DNA from: Qipengyuania sp. HL-TH1 | GTDB taxonomy: Bacteria; Pseudomonadota; Alphaproteobacteria; Sphingomonadales; Sphingomonadaceae | Length of the DNA: 64,000 nucleotides | NCBI RefSeq assembly: GCF_036365825.1 | Contig: NZ_CP142675.1 | Coordinates: forward strand, 1,798,001 to 1,862,000 | Direction: 5' to 3' | Shown: positions 55,737-64,000 of the stretch, one piece after another | Layout: the number at the start of each line of letters is the position of its first letter | How positions within the stretch are numbered: position 1 is the stretch's first letter | The notes under the pieces: model-generated | The model's input: the letters and a program-made list of their open reading frames with translations, nothing else | Databases searched by the model: none | Told to the model about the DNA's origin: nothing | Translations under genes and position numbers: made by a program

Positions 55737-56855
55737 TCAGCTGACCGAGGTGAAGTCCAGATCGCGCGCGGTGAAGATGCGGATCGGTTCACCTTGCCGC
55801 ACCCGTACCGTCGGGCCGCGCTGGCCATCCTGCTGTGCCGCAGTGGCGGCAGCCGAAGAACTGGCCCCGCCGATCAGCACGCCGGCCGCACCGCCCGTGG
55901 CGAGCGAGCCGACACCGCCGACCACCGACAGCAACATGGCTGAACCGAAACGCTTGAAGAAACCGTCGCCCGAGACCTTGCCCGCAAGCCCGGTGGTGCC
56001 ATCGAAGCCGATCGCGGGCGATGCGAGATTGACCGAGGCCCCATCGGGCCGGATCAGCCGCGTCCAGATGACATAGGCGCGTTTCTGGCCGTTCTGCAGG
56101 CCCGACTGGTACTGGCCGATCAGCCGCGAGGACCGCGGGACCAGCACCTTGGTGCCATCGAAGCTGCGCACGTCCTGGCTCACCACCGCGCGGACATAGC
56201 CCGGCACATTGGTGTCGATCGCGGTTTCGAGGATCGCGGGGATCAGCGTGCCCTGGGTGACCGTGGTCGCGGGATTGACCATTGCCTTGGCCTGCGCGGG
56301 CGAGCCGCCGACACCGCCGATGCGGCTGGCGAAATCGCTCGCGGCATTGCCGGTCGCACCTGCGGGTTCGCCGGTGGCGCTCGCTTCGCCCAGCGCCAGT
56401 GTCGCGGGCGCGCTACCCGCATCGTAGACGACGGTCGGATTGGCATAGGGATTGGCGGCAAGCCCGGGCTGCGGCTGCGCTGCGAGAACCGGCTGCGGGG
56501 CGGGATCGGGCCGCGGCGCCTGCGCCGCGAGTTGGGCCGGGGGCGGCGTTACCGCTGCGGGGGGCACCACCGGGGCGGTTTCGACCGGTGCCTGCTGGCC
56601 GCCGATGCCTTCGGGAGGGGCGACGCGGGCGGAGTTCATGCTCCACAAGGTGACCAGGCCAAGACCGGCGACAATCGCGATCCCCGCGACGAGGCCGAGC
56701 GCGTCGGACTTGCCCGCGGGACGCGCCACGGCGGGGAAGGCATTGCGCTGGGCGAGGTCGATGACTTCCGCATCCGCACCGTCGCGCGGGTCGAAATCGT
56801 TGGCGATCCCGTTGTCGCCCGGCTTCTTCTCGGGCAGTCGCATGGCAAGACGCAT
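55737..56855 (-). CDS. virB10: Type IV secretion protein VirB10 (TrbI family)
   Basis: A 372-aa protein spanning both membranes. Short cytoplasmic N-terminus, membrane helix (ALGLVAGIAIVAGLGLVTLW, about 51-70), Pro/Ala/Gln-rich periplasmic linker (about 75-150) and the TrbI domain (TLIPAILETAIDTNVPGYVRAVVSQDV, PRSSRLIGQYQSGLQNGQKRAYVIWTRLIRPDG), ending in RVRQGEPIRIFTARDLDF. GGGGAGG supports ATG 56855. Confidence 0.93.
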   Translation of the reverse strand: MRLAMRLPEKKPGDNGIANDFDPRDGADAEVIDLAQRNAFPAVARPAGKSDALGLVAGIAIVAGLGLVTLWSMNSARVAPPEGIGGQQAPVETAPVVPPAAVTPPPAQLAAQAPRPDPAPQPVLAAQPQPGLAANPYANPTVVYDAGSAPATLALGEASATGEPAGATGNAASDFASRIGGVGGSPAQAKAMVNPATTVTQGTLIPAILETAIDTNVPGYVRAVVSQDVRSFDGTKVLVPRSSRLIGQYQSGLQNGQKRAYVIWTRLIRPDGASVNLASPAIGFDGTTGLAGKVSGDGFFKRFGSAMLLSVVGGVGSLATGGAAGVLIGGASSSAAATAAQQDGQRGPTVRVRQGEPIRIFTARDLDFTSVS

Positions 56856-56858
56856 CGG

Positions 56859-57624
56859 TTACCTCCCCTTCGAAGCGAGAGCGGGACTGCCGCTCGCACT
56901 GGCAGCGGGCCGTTCGGGCCCGGTGTTGATCAATTGGGCGCTGTCCTCGCCCGACCGCAGGACGATCGTCCGCGGCACGCCGTCGACGACGATCGTATCC
57001 CCGCGCACGGTGAAATTGACCGGGCCTTCGATGCCCTGGCTATTGGTCACGAGGATCGCGGGCACATCCTTGCCGCTGGGCCAGGTGAGGAAGGTCGCGG
57101 TGCCATCGTCATAGGTATTCTCGGGCAGCAGTTCGGGATCGCCCGAGGCATTCCACGCGAAGTTGAGATCCGCCGGATCGACCACCGCATAGGGATCGCG
57201 CGCGGCCTGCCGCTCCACCGCATTGGGCGCCATCTGTACCGGCTCTTCCGCAGGTTCGTCGGGATAGGCGAAGCGCATCAGGTAGAGCGGCTTGGCACCC
57301 GGGCTGGCGACGAGGTCGAACAGATAGGTGCGTTTGCTGGTGACGACCGTCAGATTGGTCGCGGCGCGCGGCTCGAGCGGTTTGACGAACAGGATGTTGG
57401 CGCGCTTGTTGGGTGTGACCTGCCAGGTCGCGCTGTCGCCGATGGCGACGTTCTCGATCACCTCGTCATCGCCGAACATGATGCTCGCCTGCACTGCGAC
57501 GCGGCCGTCGATCCGGACCACCTTGGTTTCGTCATACAGCACCTCGACGAGGCGCAGAATCCTGCGCGCTAGCCGGTACGGCCAGCAGGGTGAGAGCGAG
57601 CGCGGGAATGAGCGCGCGGGTCAT
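56859..57624 (-). CDS. virB9: Type IV secretion protein VirB9 (TrbG family), reading frame interrupted near the signal peptide
   Basis: The start (ATG 57624, overlapping the virB6 stop by 4 nt) encodes a signal peptide, MTRALIPALALTLLAVPASA followed by QD, but that frame stops at 57532. The mature protein continues in another frame (LRLVEVLYDETKVVRIDGR, MFGDDEVIENVAIGDS, WQVTPNKRANILFVKPL), reading to 56859. Removing one T/A at 57558-57559 would join the frames as AQD-LRLVEV. So the gene has a one-base insertion, or the assembly does. Without repair, a GTG at 57542 gives a 228-aa product lacking a signal peptide. VirB9 forms the outer-membrane core with VirB10. Confidence 0.8.
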
Positions 57625-58796
57625 GCGTGTTTCTCCATGGAACGGTCGAGCGCCTTGGGCGCCGCGGACTTGAACCGGCTGCCGATGCCGGAACCGCGGA
57701 CGCGGGCCTTGCTGTCGGATGATTGCTGGGTGGAAGCGGACGAGGTGGCATAGACCTTGACGGTGCGCGATCCGCCGCTGCCGCCCGCGCCGCCGCCATC
57801 GTTGGCGGCATAGGCGGTCGGGACTGCCGAAACGTCGATCCGGCGCGCCTGCGAACTGGCCTGGTTGGCAGCCTGTGCCTGCGCGAGCGCGGGAGCAGCG
57901 ACCACTTGCTGGGGGGCCGGTGCGGAGGAGGACTTCTCCTCCCGGTCGGGCACCAGACCGAACACCGACCATCCGGCCACCATGGCGCCCGCCACCTTGA
58001 GCACGAGCACCATCAGCGCGACATGCACCGCGCCGATCATGAAGAACGCCATGGCCGCCTGCGGGTCGATCTGGCCCGGGGCAGCGGTCAGCGCGCCGAG
58101 GATCGGCACCGCGAGTTCGAGCATCACGCTGCCGCCGAGCACCGCGAACAGCGGCGCCAGCGCGCATAGGGTCAATCCCTTGACCCAGCCGGTGAACAGG
58201 CCGCGCGTGCCGTTGAAAAGCGCCAGCACGACGAACAGCGGACCAAGCGCGATCAGCACGCCGAGCGCGATCTTGGTGGTGACCAGCAGGCCGACGGTGC
58301 CGAGCATGAACAGGAGCGCGCCGAACCACATCATGCCTTCGGGCGAGAAGGTGGAAATGTCCTCCGCCCCGGCGCTGGCTTCCTGGATGGCGAGGAAGAC
58401 CACGTCGATCTTCTGCGCGAAAGTATCGGTCGCCGATCCCTGCGCCCCCGTAAGCACGCCCGCAAGGTAATCGGGGGTAGCGACGGCGAGGTTCCAGACC
58501 ACGCTCTGGTAAGCGATCCAGCTGGTGGCGAAGGTCAGCACGAGGCCCAGCGTCATCATCCGCGGGACGAGGCTGCGCACGCCGATATTGGTCCGCCCGG
58601 TCAGCAGCGCGAAGGCGAACAGCGCGATGAACAGCGTCAGGACGAGCGTCAGCACCGTGCCCAGCGAACCGCCGGGTGCGAACAGCCGGCCGAACGCGGC
58701 CGTGCTGGCCTCGCCCGCGATACAGTCCACCCCGCGCAGCGCGGCGGCGACGCCATTGCCGACATCGGCGGCGACGCGGTCGCAGGTCGCGCTCAT
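57621..58796 (-). CDS. virB6: Type IV secretion protein VirB6
   Basis: A 391-aa polytopic inner-membrane protein with about six helices (LGTVLTLVLTLFIALFAFALLTG, MTLGLVLTFATSWIAYQSVVW, GMMWFGALLFMLGTVGLLVTTKIALGVLIALGPLFVVLALF, AMAFFMIGAVHVALMVLVLK) and a soluble Ala/Ser/Gly-rich C-terminal tail of about 110 residues. The family signature ALGPLFVxLALF-x-GTRGLFTGWVK is clear. ATG 58796 overlaps the expected virB4 stop. Confidence 0.9.
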   Translation of the reverse strand: MSATCDRVAADVGNGVAAALRGVDCIAGEASTAAFGRLFAPGGSLGTVLTLVLTLFIALFAFALLTGRTNIGVRSLVPRMMTLGLVLTFATSWIAYQSVVWNLAVATPDYLAGVLTGAQGSATDTFAQKIDVVFLAIQEASAGAEDISTFSPEGMMWFGALLFMLGTVGLLVTTKIALGVLIALGPLFVVLALFNGTRGLFTGWVKGLTLCALAPLFAVLGGSVMLELAVPILGALTAAPGQIDPQAAMAFFMIGAVHVALMVLVLKVAGAMVAGWSVFGLVPDREEKSSSAPAPQQVVAAPALAQAQAANQASSQARRIDVSAVPTAYAANDGGGAGGSGGSRTVKVYATSSASTQQSSDSKARVRGSGIGSRFKSAAPKALDRSMEKHA

Positions 58797-61224
58797 TCGG
58801 CGGCGAGGCCGAGGGCTTCGACCCCGGCCCCCCTTCGTCATTCGCCCCGCCCGGCCATTTGGTCCCGGTGAGCGCGGGGAACCACTCGCTCGGCGCATCA
58901 CCCAGCGCCTCGCGCAGCAGGTCGAGCCGGCGGACCGAGCTTTCGCGGCCCGAGAGCAGCGTCAGCACTTCGGGTGCGCCCGACAGGTCAAGCCGCACGA
59001 CGACGCTCGCATCGGGCTGGCGCACGAGGAAGCAGCGGCTGTGCGCGGGCAGCGTGCGGATCAACGCGAGCTCGTGCTCGGTCAGGCCGAAGCCGTCGCA
59101 ATAATCCTCGGGCCGCGCGCGGCTGTTGGGCATGAACACCATGGTCGCGGTCTGCTCGACCAATGCGGTCGAAATGCGGCTTTCGAGCGCATCGCGCGCG
59201 CTTTGCGTGGCGAAACCGACCAGCGCGTTGCGCTTGCGCAACGTCTTGAGCCAGTCGCGGATGCGCGCGGCGAAGACCTCGTCGTCGAGCGCTTTCCACC
59301 CCTCGTCGATCAGGATCATCGTCGGCTTGCCGTCGAGCCGTTCCTCGATCCGGTGGAAGAGATACATCATCGTCGGCGTGCGCAGCCGCGGGTTCTCGAG
59401 CAGCGCGGTCATGTCGAAGCCGAGCACACGCGCGGTCAGATCGAGCCGGTCCTCGGCATTGTCGAACAGCCAGGCATGCTCGCCCTCGCCGATCCATGCA
59501 CCGAGGCGATCGGCCAGGTCGCCCGGTTGCGGACGCCGCGTGCCTGACAGCAATTCCTTGAAGTGCCGCAGGCGGCGCAGCGAAGCATCATTGGCATAGG
59601 CCGCATCGACCGCTCCCGCGATGGCCTGTTCCTCCTCGGGGCCTTCGGCCTTGAGGAGCGCGCCCAGCCAGTCGCGCAGGAAGGCCTTGTTGCCGGGCGT
59701 ATCGGGCAGCGACAGCGGGTTGAACCCGGTCGGTTCGCCCGAGCGGATGCTGTCGTAGCGCCCGCCGATACCGCGCACGAACAGTTCCGCGCCGCGATCC
59801 TTGTCGAACAGGATCGTGCGCGGGCTGAATTTCTGCGCCTGCGCGGCGAGAAAGTTCATCACCACGGTCTTGCCCGAGCCCGAGGGGCCGATGACCGAGA
59901 AATTGCCGAGGTCGCCGTGGTGGAAATTGAAGAAGAACGGCGTCGCGCTGGTGGTTTCGAGCAGCGTCACCGCTTCACCCCAGTGATTTCCCTGCGCCTG
60001 CCCCAGCGCGAAGCCGTGCAAGCTCCCGAAGCTCGCCATGTTCGCGCTCGAAATCAGCGCGCGGCGGACGAGGTAGCCCTCATTGCCCGGGAACTGCCCC
60101 CAGAAGGCGGGTTCGAGATTGGTATCCTCGCGCACCGCGATCGCGCCGGTGTCGGCGAGCGCAGCGGCGCAGGCGGCCATGGCATCGTCGAGCTGGCCAA
60201 GCTGGCGTTCCTTGACCATCACGGTCAGGTGGTGATCGCCAAAGCCGACCGCCCCATTGCCCAGCGCATCGCGTGCGGAAAGCATGTCGGCGCGTTCGGC
60301 GGCGGCTTCCTCGTCCGCGCTCTTGAGACGGCGGATCGCCAGATCCATCCGCTCGCGCGCGGTCTGCCGCTCGGTCGGGGCATAGCTTTCGCTCACCACC
60401 ATTTCGAAGGGCAGCCGCAGCAGGCTGTCGAGCAGGCCGGGCGAGGTCGCCTCGGGATAGTCCTTGAGACCGAGCACGGCGCCGAAATCGGGCGAGCCCG
60501 AGCCGCGCATCTCGATCGCGTCGAGCCCGAAGCTGATACGGCGATAGGGCAGCATGTGGCCGATATCGACATCGTCGGCGGGTTTGCGCACCGGGCGCAT
60601 CTCGCCATTGTAGAGCGCGCTCAGCAGTTCGAGCATTTCCGAATTGGTGTTGCCCTGCGGACCGACATAATCGCCCAGCGGGGTCGCGCCATAGGCGGTC
60701 AGCGCCGCGACCAGTCCTTGCGAGGCGGCACGCAGGCTGCGCAGATCCTTGGGATCGGGTTCGAGCCGTTCGCCGCCCTGGCGCCGGAATGTCTTTGCGA
60801 CACGCTCGACCAGTCCCGCCTTGCCGCGCGCCGGACGCCGGATCAGCGTGATAAACTGGTCGTTGACGAACAATTGGCCCGAGCCGAGCCGTTCGCGCCA
60901 GCGGTCGTCGATATGGCGGCTGATCGGATCGGGAAATTCGGCTTCAAGATCGACCGAGACGCGCCGCCGGATGACGTGATGGTACAGCACGAAGCGCGCA
61001 TCGAGCGTGGAACGCAGCACGATCTCGCGAGTGGCGGCATGCGCATTCAGCGCTTCGCTGTCCTCGGTCTCGAACAGTAGTCCGGGGACCTGGATCGCGG
61101 TCATCACCGATCCGTCACGCAGCAGCAGCGTGCTCTCGTTGAGCATGCGCAAATAGGGCAGGCGATCGCCCGCGCGCGCTTCTTTCGCGCTCCAGGCGGC
61201 AGCCCCTTTCCACTTCGTCGTCAT
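58793..61224 (-). CDS. virB4: Type IV secretion ATPase VirB4, probable frameshift at the 3' end
   Basis: An about 810-aa AAA+ ATPase energising T4SS assembly. N-terminal domain (MLNESTLLLRDGSVMTAIQVPGL...), Walker A SVIGPSGSGKTVVMNFLAAQ, Walker B PTMILIDEGWKAL and GFATQSARDAL. The frame fails to stop at the virB6 start and would run on for about 420 codons. Adding one G to the G6 run (C6 on the plus strand, 58828-58833) gives the ending EGGAGVEALGLAAE and a TGA at 58793-58795 overlapping virB6 ATG by 4 nt, the spacing used elsewhere in the operon. Confidence 0.88.
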
Positions 61225-61239
61225 GCGATACCTTTCCGC

Positions 61240-61524
61240 TCAGGCTGCATAGGAGTTGCAGCCCCAGCGCTTGTAATTCTTGACCCGCGGGCACTTCGAC
61301 ACCCGGGTGATCCACAGGTCGAAGATGCGCGGCTCGCGCAGGCAGGCGAAATAGCCGATCCCGTGCATCACCGCGAAGACCAGCAGCGCCAGCCAGCTCC
61401 CGGTGATCAGGAACGCCTCGGTGGTCACCATCCCGTTGATGATGAAGTAGTTATATGTCACCCCCGCGAACATCTGCGGGCGCGTCAGCGCGCGGTGGAC
61501 GGGATGGCGGACCAGCGCGGTCAT
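61240..61524 (-). CDS. virB3: Type IV secretion protein VirB3
   Basis: A 94-aa inner-membrane protein with the VirB3 pattern: HPVHRALTRPQMFAGVTYNYFIINGMVTTEAFLITGSWLALLVFAVMHGIGYFACLREPRIFDLWITR. It has one or two membrane helices. Next to virB2 (1-nt gap) and 15 nt before virB4, the usual order. Confidence 0.92.
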   Translation of the reverse strand: MTALVRHPVHRALTRPQMFAGVTYNYFIINGMVTTEAFLITGSWLALLVFAVMHGIGYFACLREPRIFDLWITRVSKCPRVKNYKRWGCNSYAA

Positions 61525-61525
61525 C

Positions 61526-61825
61526 TCAGCCGGCCACGCCCTGGATACCGGCCACGATCGAAGCCGCGCCGAACAGGATGAACACGCCGATGATCACGGT
61601 CGCGCCGAAGCGCCAGTTGAGGCGGCCGGTCAGCATCATGAAGCCGACCGCGGCCACCGCCATCACCGCGACCGCGGTCGCGACATTGCCCAGCAGCGTG
61701 CCCTGCAGCCAGCCGAGCGCGGCGACGATCGGGCCCGAACCGGCCGGATCGGCAGCCTGCGCGAAAGCGGCGCTGGGGGTCATCAGGGCGGCCAGAACTG
61801 CCGGCAGGGTAAACTTGCGACTCAA
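61526..61825 (-). CDS. virB2: Type IV secretion pilin VirB2 (TrbC family)
   Basis: A 99-aa pilin precursor: basic N-terminus and signal helix (RKFTLPAVLAALMTPSAAFAQA), then two hydrophobic helices (LLGNVATAVAVMAVAAVGFMML and FGATVIIGVFILFGAASIVAGI) separated by a short TGRLNWR loop, as in TrbC/VirB2. The start is taken as TTG 61825 because GGGAG sits 8 nt upstream; no ATG gives a signal peptide at the right place. Confidence 0.87.
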   Translation of the reverse strand: MSRKFTLPAVLAALMTPSAAFAQAADPAGSGPIVAALGWLQGTLLGNVATAVAVMAVAAVGFMMLTGRLNWRFGATVIIGVFILFGAASIVAGIQGVAG

Positions 61826-61829
61826 TTGA

Positions 61830-62459
61830 TTACTCCCGTGAGTGGTCCGAAAGGCGGCCCATGATGGCCGCCACATAATGTTGCGTTTCGCGGATGCGCG
61901 GGACACCGCCCGCGCGGATCACGCGGCCGGGCCCGGCATTGTAGGCGGCGAGCGCCTTTTCGAGATCGCCATCGAAGCGGTCGAGCTGCTCGCGCAGGTA
62001 GCGCGCGCCGCCTTCGAGATTGGCGAAGGGATCGTCGGGGTCGACGCCGAGGTCGCGTGCCGTACCGGGCATCAGCTGCGCCAGGCCGCGTGCGCCCACT
62101 GGCGAGACCGCATTCGCGCGCCAGCGGCTTTCCTGCCACACCAGCGCCTCGATCAGCGTCGGGCTGAGATCGAACCGCGCGGCGAGTTCGGCCACCTTGG
62201 CCTGGTAATCGGCGGGAACGAGGCGCGCATGCTCGCCCGGATCGGCAATGGCGATGTCGGGCACGAAGATATCGGCCGGCACTTCGGCCAGCGGCGCGGC
62301 AAACCCCGGTTCGGCCGGGGCAGCGACCAGCGCGGCGCCCCCGCCGGTGATCCAGCGCGCGCCGTCCGTATCGATCTCCATAACATCCGCTTTCGCTGCG
62401 AAAGCGGTAAGCGCGGCGCAGGACAATCCCATCACCAGCGCCAAGCGTGCCAGAATCAT
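61830..62459 (-). CDS. virB1: Lytic transglycosylase, VirB1-like
   Basis: A 209-aa secreted SLT-domain protein. Signal peptide (MILARLALVMGLSCAALTAFAAKA), a spacer, then the SLT domain (FDLSPTLIEALVWQESRWRANAVSPVGARGLAQLMPGTARDLGV) with the catalytic Glu in WQESRW, and LEKALAAYNAGPGRV. It opens peptidoglycan for the secretion channel. First gene of the vir operon. Confidence 0.92.
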   Translation of the reverse strand: MILARLALVMGLSCAALTAFAAKADVMEIDTDGARWITGGGAALVAAPAEPGFAAPLAEVPADIFVPDIAIADPGEHARLVPADYQAKVAELAARFDLSPTLIEALVWQESRWRANAVSPVGARGLAQLMPGTARDLGVDPDDPFANLEGGARYLREQLDRFDGDLEKALAAYNAGPGRVIRAGGVPRIRETQHYVAAIMGRLSDHSRE

Positions 62460-62544
62460 TGCACCCTCCGTGCGGCCCCATTGGGCATACTACATGACAG
62501 GCGGGTGACAAAAAGCCGAATATCGCGGGAAAGTATTACGCCCC

Positions 62545-62583
62545 AAAAGGAAAAGGCCCGCCTCCCGGTAAGGAGACGAGCCC
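62545..62583 (-). terminator. Terminator of the small helical-repeat protein gene
   Basis: On the minus strand GGGCTCGTCTCC-TTACC-GGGAGGCGGGCC is followed by TTTTCCTTTTGG, 25 nt after the stop of the 62609 gene. It separates that gene from the vir operon. Confidence 0.85.
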
Positions 62584-62608
62584 AATAGTGCCGCGATCTC
62601 GCGTAGAT

Positions 62609-62992
62609 CTACCGGAGCGACAAGGCGTAATAGCGGGCGAATTCGCCCTTATCGAGCATGGCCAGCGCCTTGCGGGCGAGCCGGCGCGAATCCACCCAGT
62701 CACCCGCAGCGGTTTCCAGCTCGACGCTGTCGCGCGCGCCGGCAGCGGCTTCGAATTCGGTCCGCGCCGCATCATAGTCGCCCATGCGCGCGAGCGCGAT
62801 TCCGTGATTGATCAGGCGGGCCGGATCGGCCGCGGCCAGTTCTTCGCAGTTTTCAATGGCCTGGCGGGCGGCGCGATTGTCGTTCGCGACCAGTTCCTCG
62901 TAGCCGACATCATAGCCGGCCTGGGGGCCCGGAACCGCTTCGACCGGTCCCTGCGCCAACAGGGCCAATGCAACGCTTGTGATGATCGCCAT
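62609..62992 (-). CDS. Small secreted helical (TPR-like) protein
   Basis: A 127-aa protein with a short hydrophobic N-terminus (MAIITSVALALLAQGPVEA) that may be a signal peptide. Helical pairs follow (RAARQAIENCEELAAADPARLINHGIALARMGDYDAARTEFEAAAGA), resembling one tetratricopeptide repeat, and a C-terminal helix (RRLARKALAMLDKGEFARYYALS). Function unknown. It is divergent from the lipoprotein gene. Confidence 0.7.
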   Translation of the reverse strand: MAIITSVALALLAQGPVEAVPGPQAGYDVGYEELVANDNRAARQAIENCEELAAADPARLINHGIALARMGDYDAARTEFEAAAGARDSVELETAAGDWVDSRRLARKALAMLDKGEFARYYALSLR

Positions 62993-63096
62993 GACAGCTC
63001 TCCCTATTCATCTTGTGGGAGCGTTTATGCCGCCTTGTTACGATTGCTGCAATAAAACTGTAACGTTGTCATAATTGTGCAATCTGAGGGCCGATC

Positions 63097-63185
63097 GGGC
63101 TTTTTTTCGCAAAGCCCTTCGGTTCGTCGCACTAAGCGATGGATTTGCAACATAACGGTCACGAACCGAATAAAACTGTCACGAA
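63097..63185. promoter_or_regulatory. Structured control region between divergent genes
   Basis: The 267-bp divergent spacer contains a hairpin GGGCTTT-TTTTCGC-AAAGCCC (63097-63117), a perfect 10-bp inverted repeat TTCGGTTCGT (63118-63127) / ACGAACCGAA (63161-63170), and the octamer GTCACGAA at both 63158 and 63178 (20-bp spacing, same helix face). The CTGTCAC half-site recalls PhoB boxes but does not match the 11-bp periodic consensus. The regulator is unknown. Confidence 0.45.
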
Positions 63186-63259
63186 GCCCCCCTAGCGGAC
63201 GAGTCGCGATCAACGACTTCGCATTCTGATTCATCCGGTTTTTGAGGGGACCGTTACCC

Positions 63260-64000
63260 GTGACCAATTTCCATCGTTCGCTCGTCCTCGGCTGCTCCGC
63301 TCTGGCTCTCGCCAGCTGCGGCGCCGACGAAATCGTCTCGCCGGGTACCGGCGGTGACGTGATCATCAACAATCCCACCCCGGCACCCACGCCGACCCCG
63401 ACGCCGACCCCGACGTCGGCACTGGTCACCCCGGCAGCGGGCTGCCCGACCATTTCGGATCCCGCCGGCCTGACGGATGACAACACGATCTCGGGCCCGA
63501 CCGGCGAATACCGCGTCTGCACCCTGCCCGCGCGCTTCACCGCTTCCTCGACCCTGCCCTACATCGAAGGCCTGCTCTACCGCATCGACGGCCGCGTCGA
63601 TGTCGGCACCGATGGCGGCGCCGCCGATACCGGTGCGGATACCGATGTCGAACTGACGATCGAGCCGGGCGTCATCCTGTACTCGGCCGGTTCGGGCTGG
63701 CTCAACGTCAACCGCGGCAACACGATCGACGCCAACGGCACCGCCGCCCGTCCGATCATCTTCACCAGCCGTGACAACGTCCAGGGGCTCAACACCGCCA
63801 ATTCGTCGGGCCAGTGGGGCGGCGTCGTCCTGTCGGGCCGCGCTCCGGTCACCGACTGCATCGCTCCGGGTGCAACCCCCGGCACCACCGCCTGCGAACG
63901 CCAGGTCGAAGGCGCGGCACAGCCCGCCCTGTTCGGCGGCGCGACCGTCAACGACAGCTCGGGCAGCATGAGCTTCGTGCAGATCCGCTATTCGGGCTTC
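63260..64000 (+). CDS. Cell-surface lipoprotein, probable beta-helix/adhesin-like (3' truncated)
   Basis: A GTG start with GAGGGG upstream; the frame is open for 247 codons to the window end. The lipoprotein signal sequence (VTNFHRSLVLGCSALALASC) ends in the lipobox ALASC. A Pro/Thr linker of PT repeats encoded by a tandem GC-rich repeat near 63385-63416 follows, then ordered sequence (VELTIEPGVILYSAGSGWL, GTAARPIIFTSRDNVQG, QWGGVVLSGRAP). That pattern is seen in large sphingomonad/Caulobacter surface lipoproteins with parallel beta-helix character. Function unknown; the rest lies outside the window. Confidence 0.75.
   Translation, partial: MTNFHRSLVLGCSALALASCGADEIVSPGTGGDVIINNPTPAPTPTPTPTPTSALVTPAAGCPTISDPAGLTDDNTISGPTGEYRVCTLPARFTASSTLPYIEGLLYRIDGRVDVGTDGGAADTGADTDVELTIEPGVILYSAGSGWLNVNRGNTIDANGTAARPIIFTSRDNVQGLNTANSSGQWGGVVLSGRAPVTDCIAPGATPGTTACERQVEGAAQPALFGGATVNDSSGSMSFVQIRYSGF

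Noticed and set aside
57532..58792. Tail of a 1230-aa fused VirB4 protein
   Set aside because: This part is an out-of-frame reading of virB6 followed by the virB9 signal peptide; best explained by loss of one base near 58828-58833, not by a real fusion.
63385..63416. Short tandem repeat considered as CRISPR or minisatellite
   Set aside because: It simply encodes a Pro-Thr linker in a lipoprotein; no spacers and only a few units.

Overview
This 64 kb window is GC-rich, densely coded and looks like ordinary chromosome of an alphaproteobacterium of the order Sphingomonadales, most likely family Erythrobacteraceae (Erythrobacter/Altererythrobacter-like). Support comes from a GcrA cell-cycle regulator, the F1Fo ATPase zeta subunit (DUF1476), a CrtZ-type carotenoid hydroxylase, an AHL-lactonase-like MBL protein, DUF2849/DUF934 sulfur genes, the rimP-nusA-ylxR-infB-rbfA cluster, a large TonB-dependent receptor and a compact chromosomal VirB locus. 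The genus is inference.

Layout. 0-5.5 kb: end of a glutaryl-CoA dehydrogenase-like gene, a tyrosine-catabolic pair (maiA, fahA), and beta-oxidation genes (acyl-CoA dehydrogenase, enoyl-CoA hydratase, divergent thiolase). 5.5-8.9 kb: obgE, proB, an SDR gene and tRNA-Thr(TGT). 8.9-12.7 kb (minus): assimilatory sulfur operon cobA-DUF2849-cysI-DUF934-cysH joined by 1-4 nt overlaps. 12.8-17.1 kb (minus): mscS-family channel, metC, sseA and a Pro/Thr/Ala-rich membrane-anchored protein. 17.2-22.6 kb: queF, tRNA-Ser(CGA), hspQ, an ABC-2 permease, gcrA, a membrane GGDEF protein, DUF1993, and a spermidine-synthase-like methyltransferase-fold gene. 22.6-34.2 kb (minus): one long translation/RNA superoperon, rimP-nusA-ylxR-infB-(new 47-aa ORF)-thioesterase-rbfA-tdk-site-2 protease-truB-rpsO-pnp. 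34.3-39.3 kb: divergent pspF, a near-perfect sigma-54 promoter, then an expanded phage-shock operon. 39.3-47 kb: sufE, DUF454, a 52-aa Pmp3-like protein, crtZ, a thioesterase, leuC, a small TM protein, an MBL hydrolase, leuD, quinone oxidoreductase, ATPase zeta subunit, bolA and grxD. 47-51.5 kb: NUDIX hydrolase, OM beta-barrel, UVR-motif and DUF3253 genes, a mini-island at tRNA-Arg(TCT), and a queuosine-precursor transporter. 51.6-62.5 kb (minus): TonB receptor and the virB1-2-3-4-6-9-10-11 locus. 62.6-64 kb: a small secreted helical protein divergent from a lipoprotein that runs off the window.

Most interesting points. (1) Downstream of pspABC lie six consecutive small genes, each with one N-terminal membrane helix and a coiled coil ending in a shared motif (VLERIVTD-x-GY...EIEALRD and variants). 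The same motif is in PspB and in the C-terminal tail of PspC, so this is a tandem expansion of a PspB-like module under one PspF/sigma-54 promoter. (2) A 24-nt perfect direct repeat brackets about 0.7 kb of AT-richer DNA; one copy is the 3' end of tRNA-Arg. This is an att duplication around an orphan Imm26-like gene with no integrase. (3) The VirB locus has no VirB5, VirB8 or VirD4 gene in this window, and virB4 and virB9 each carry a single-nucleotide frame disruption; a third gene (40.3-40.7 kb) also lacks a start in frame. This is either decay or indel errors in the assembly. (4) Several genes under 60 codons were recovered by translational coupling and membrane-protein character.
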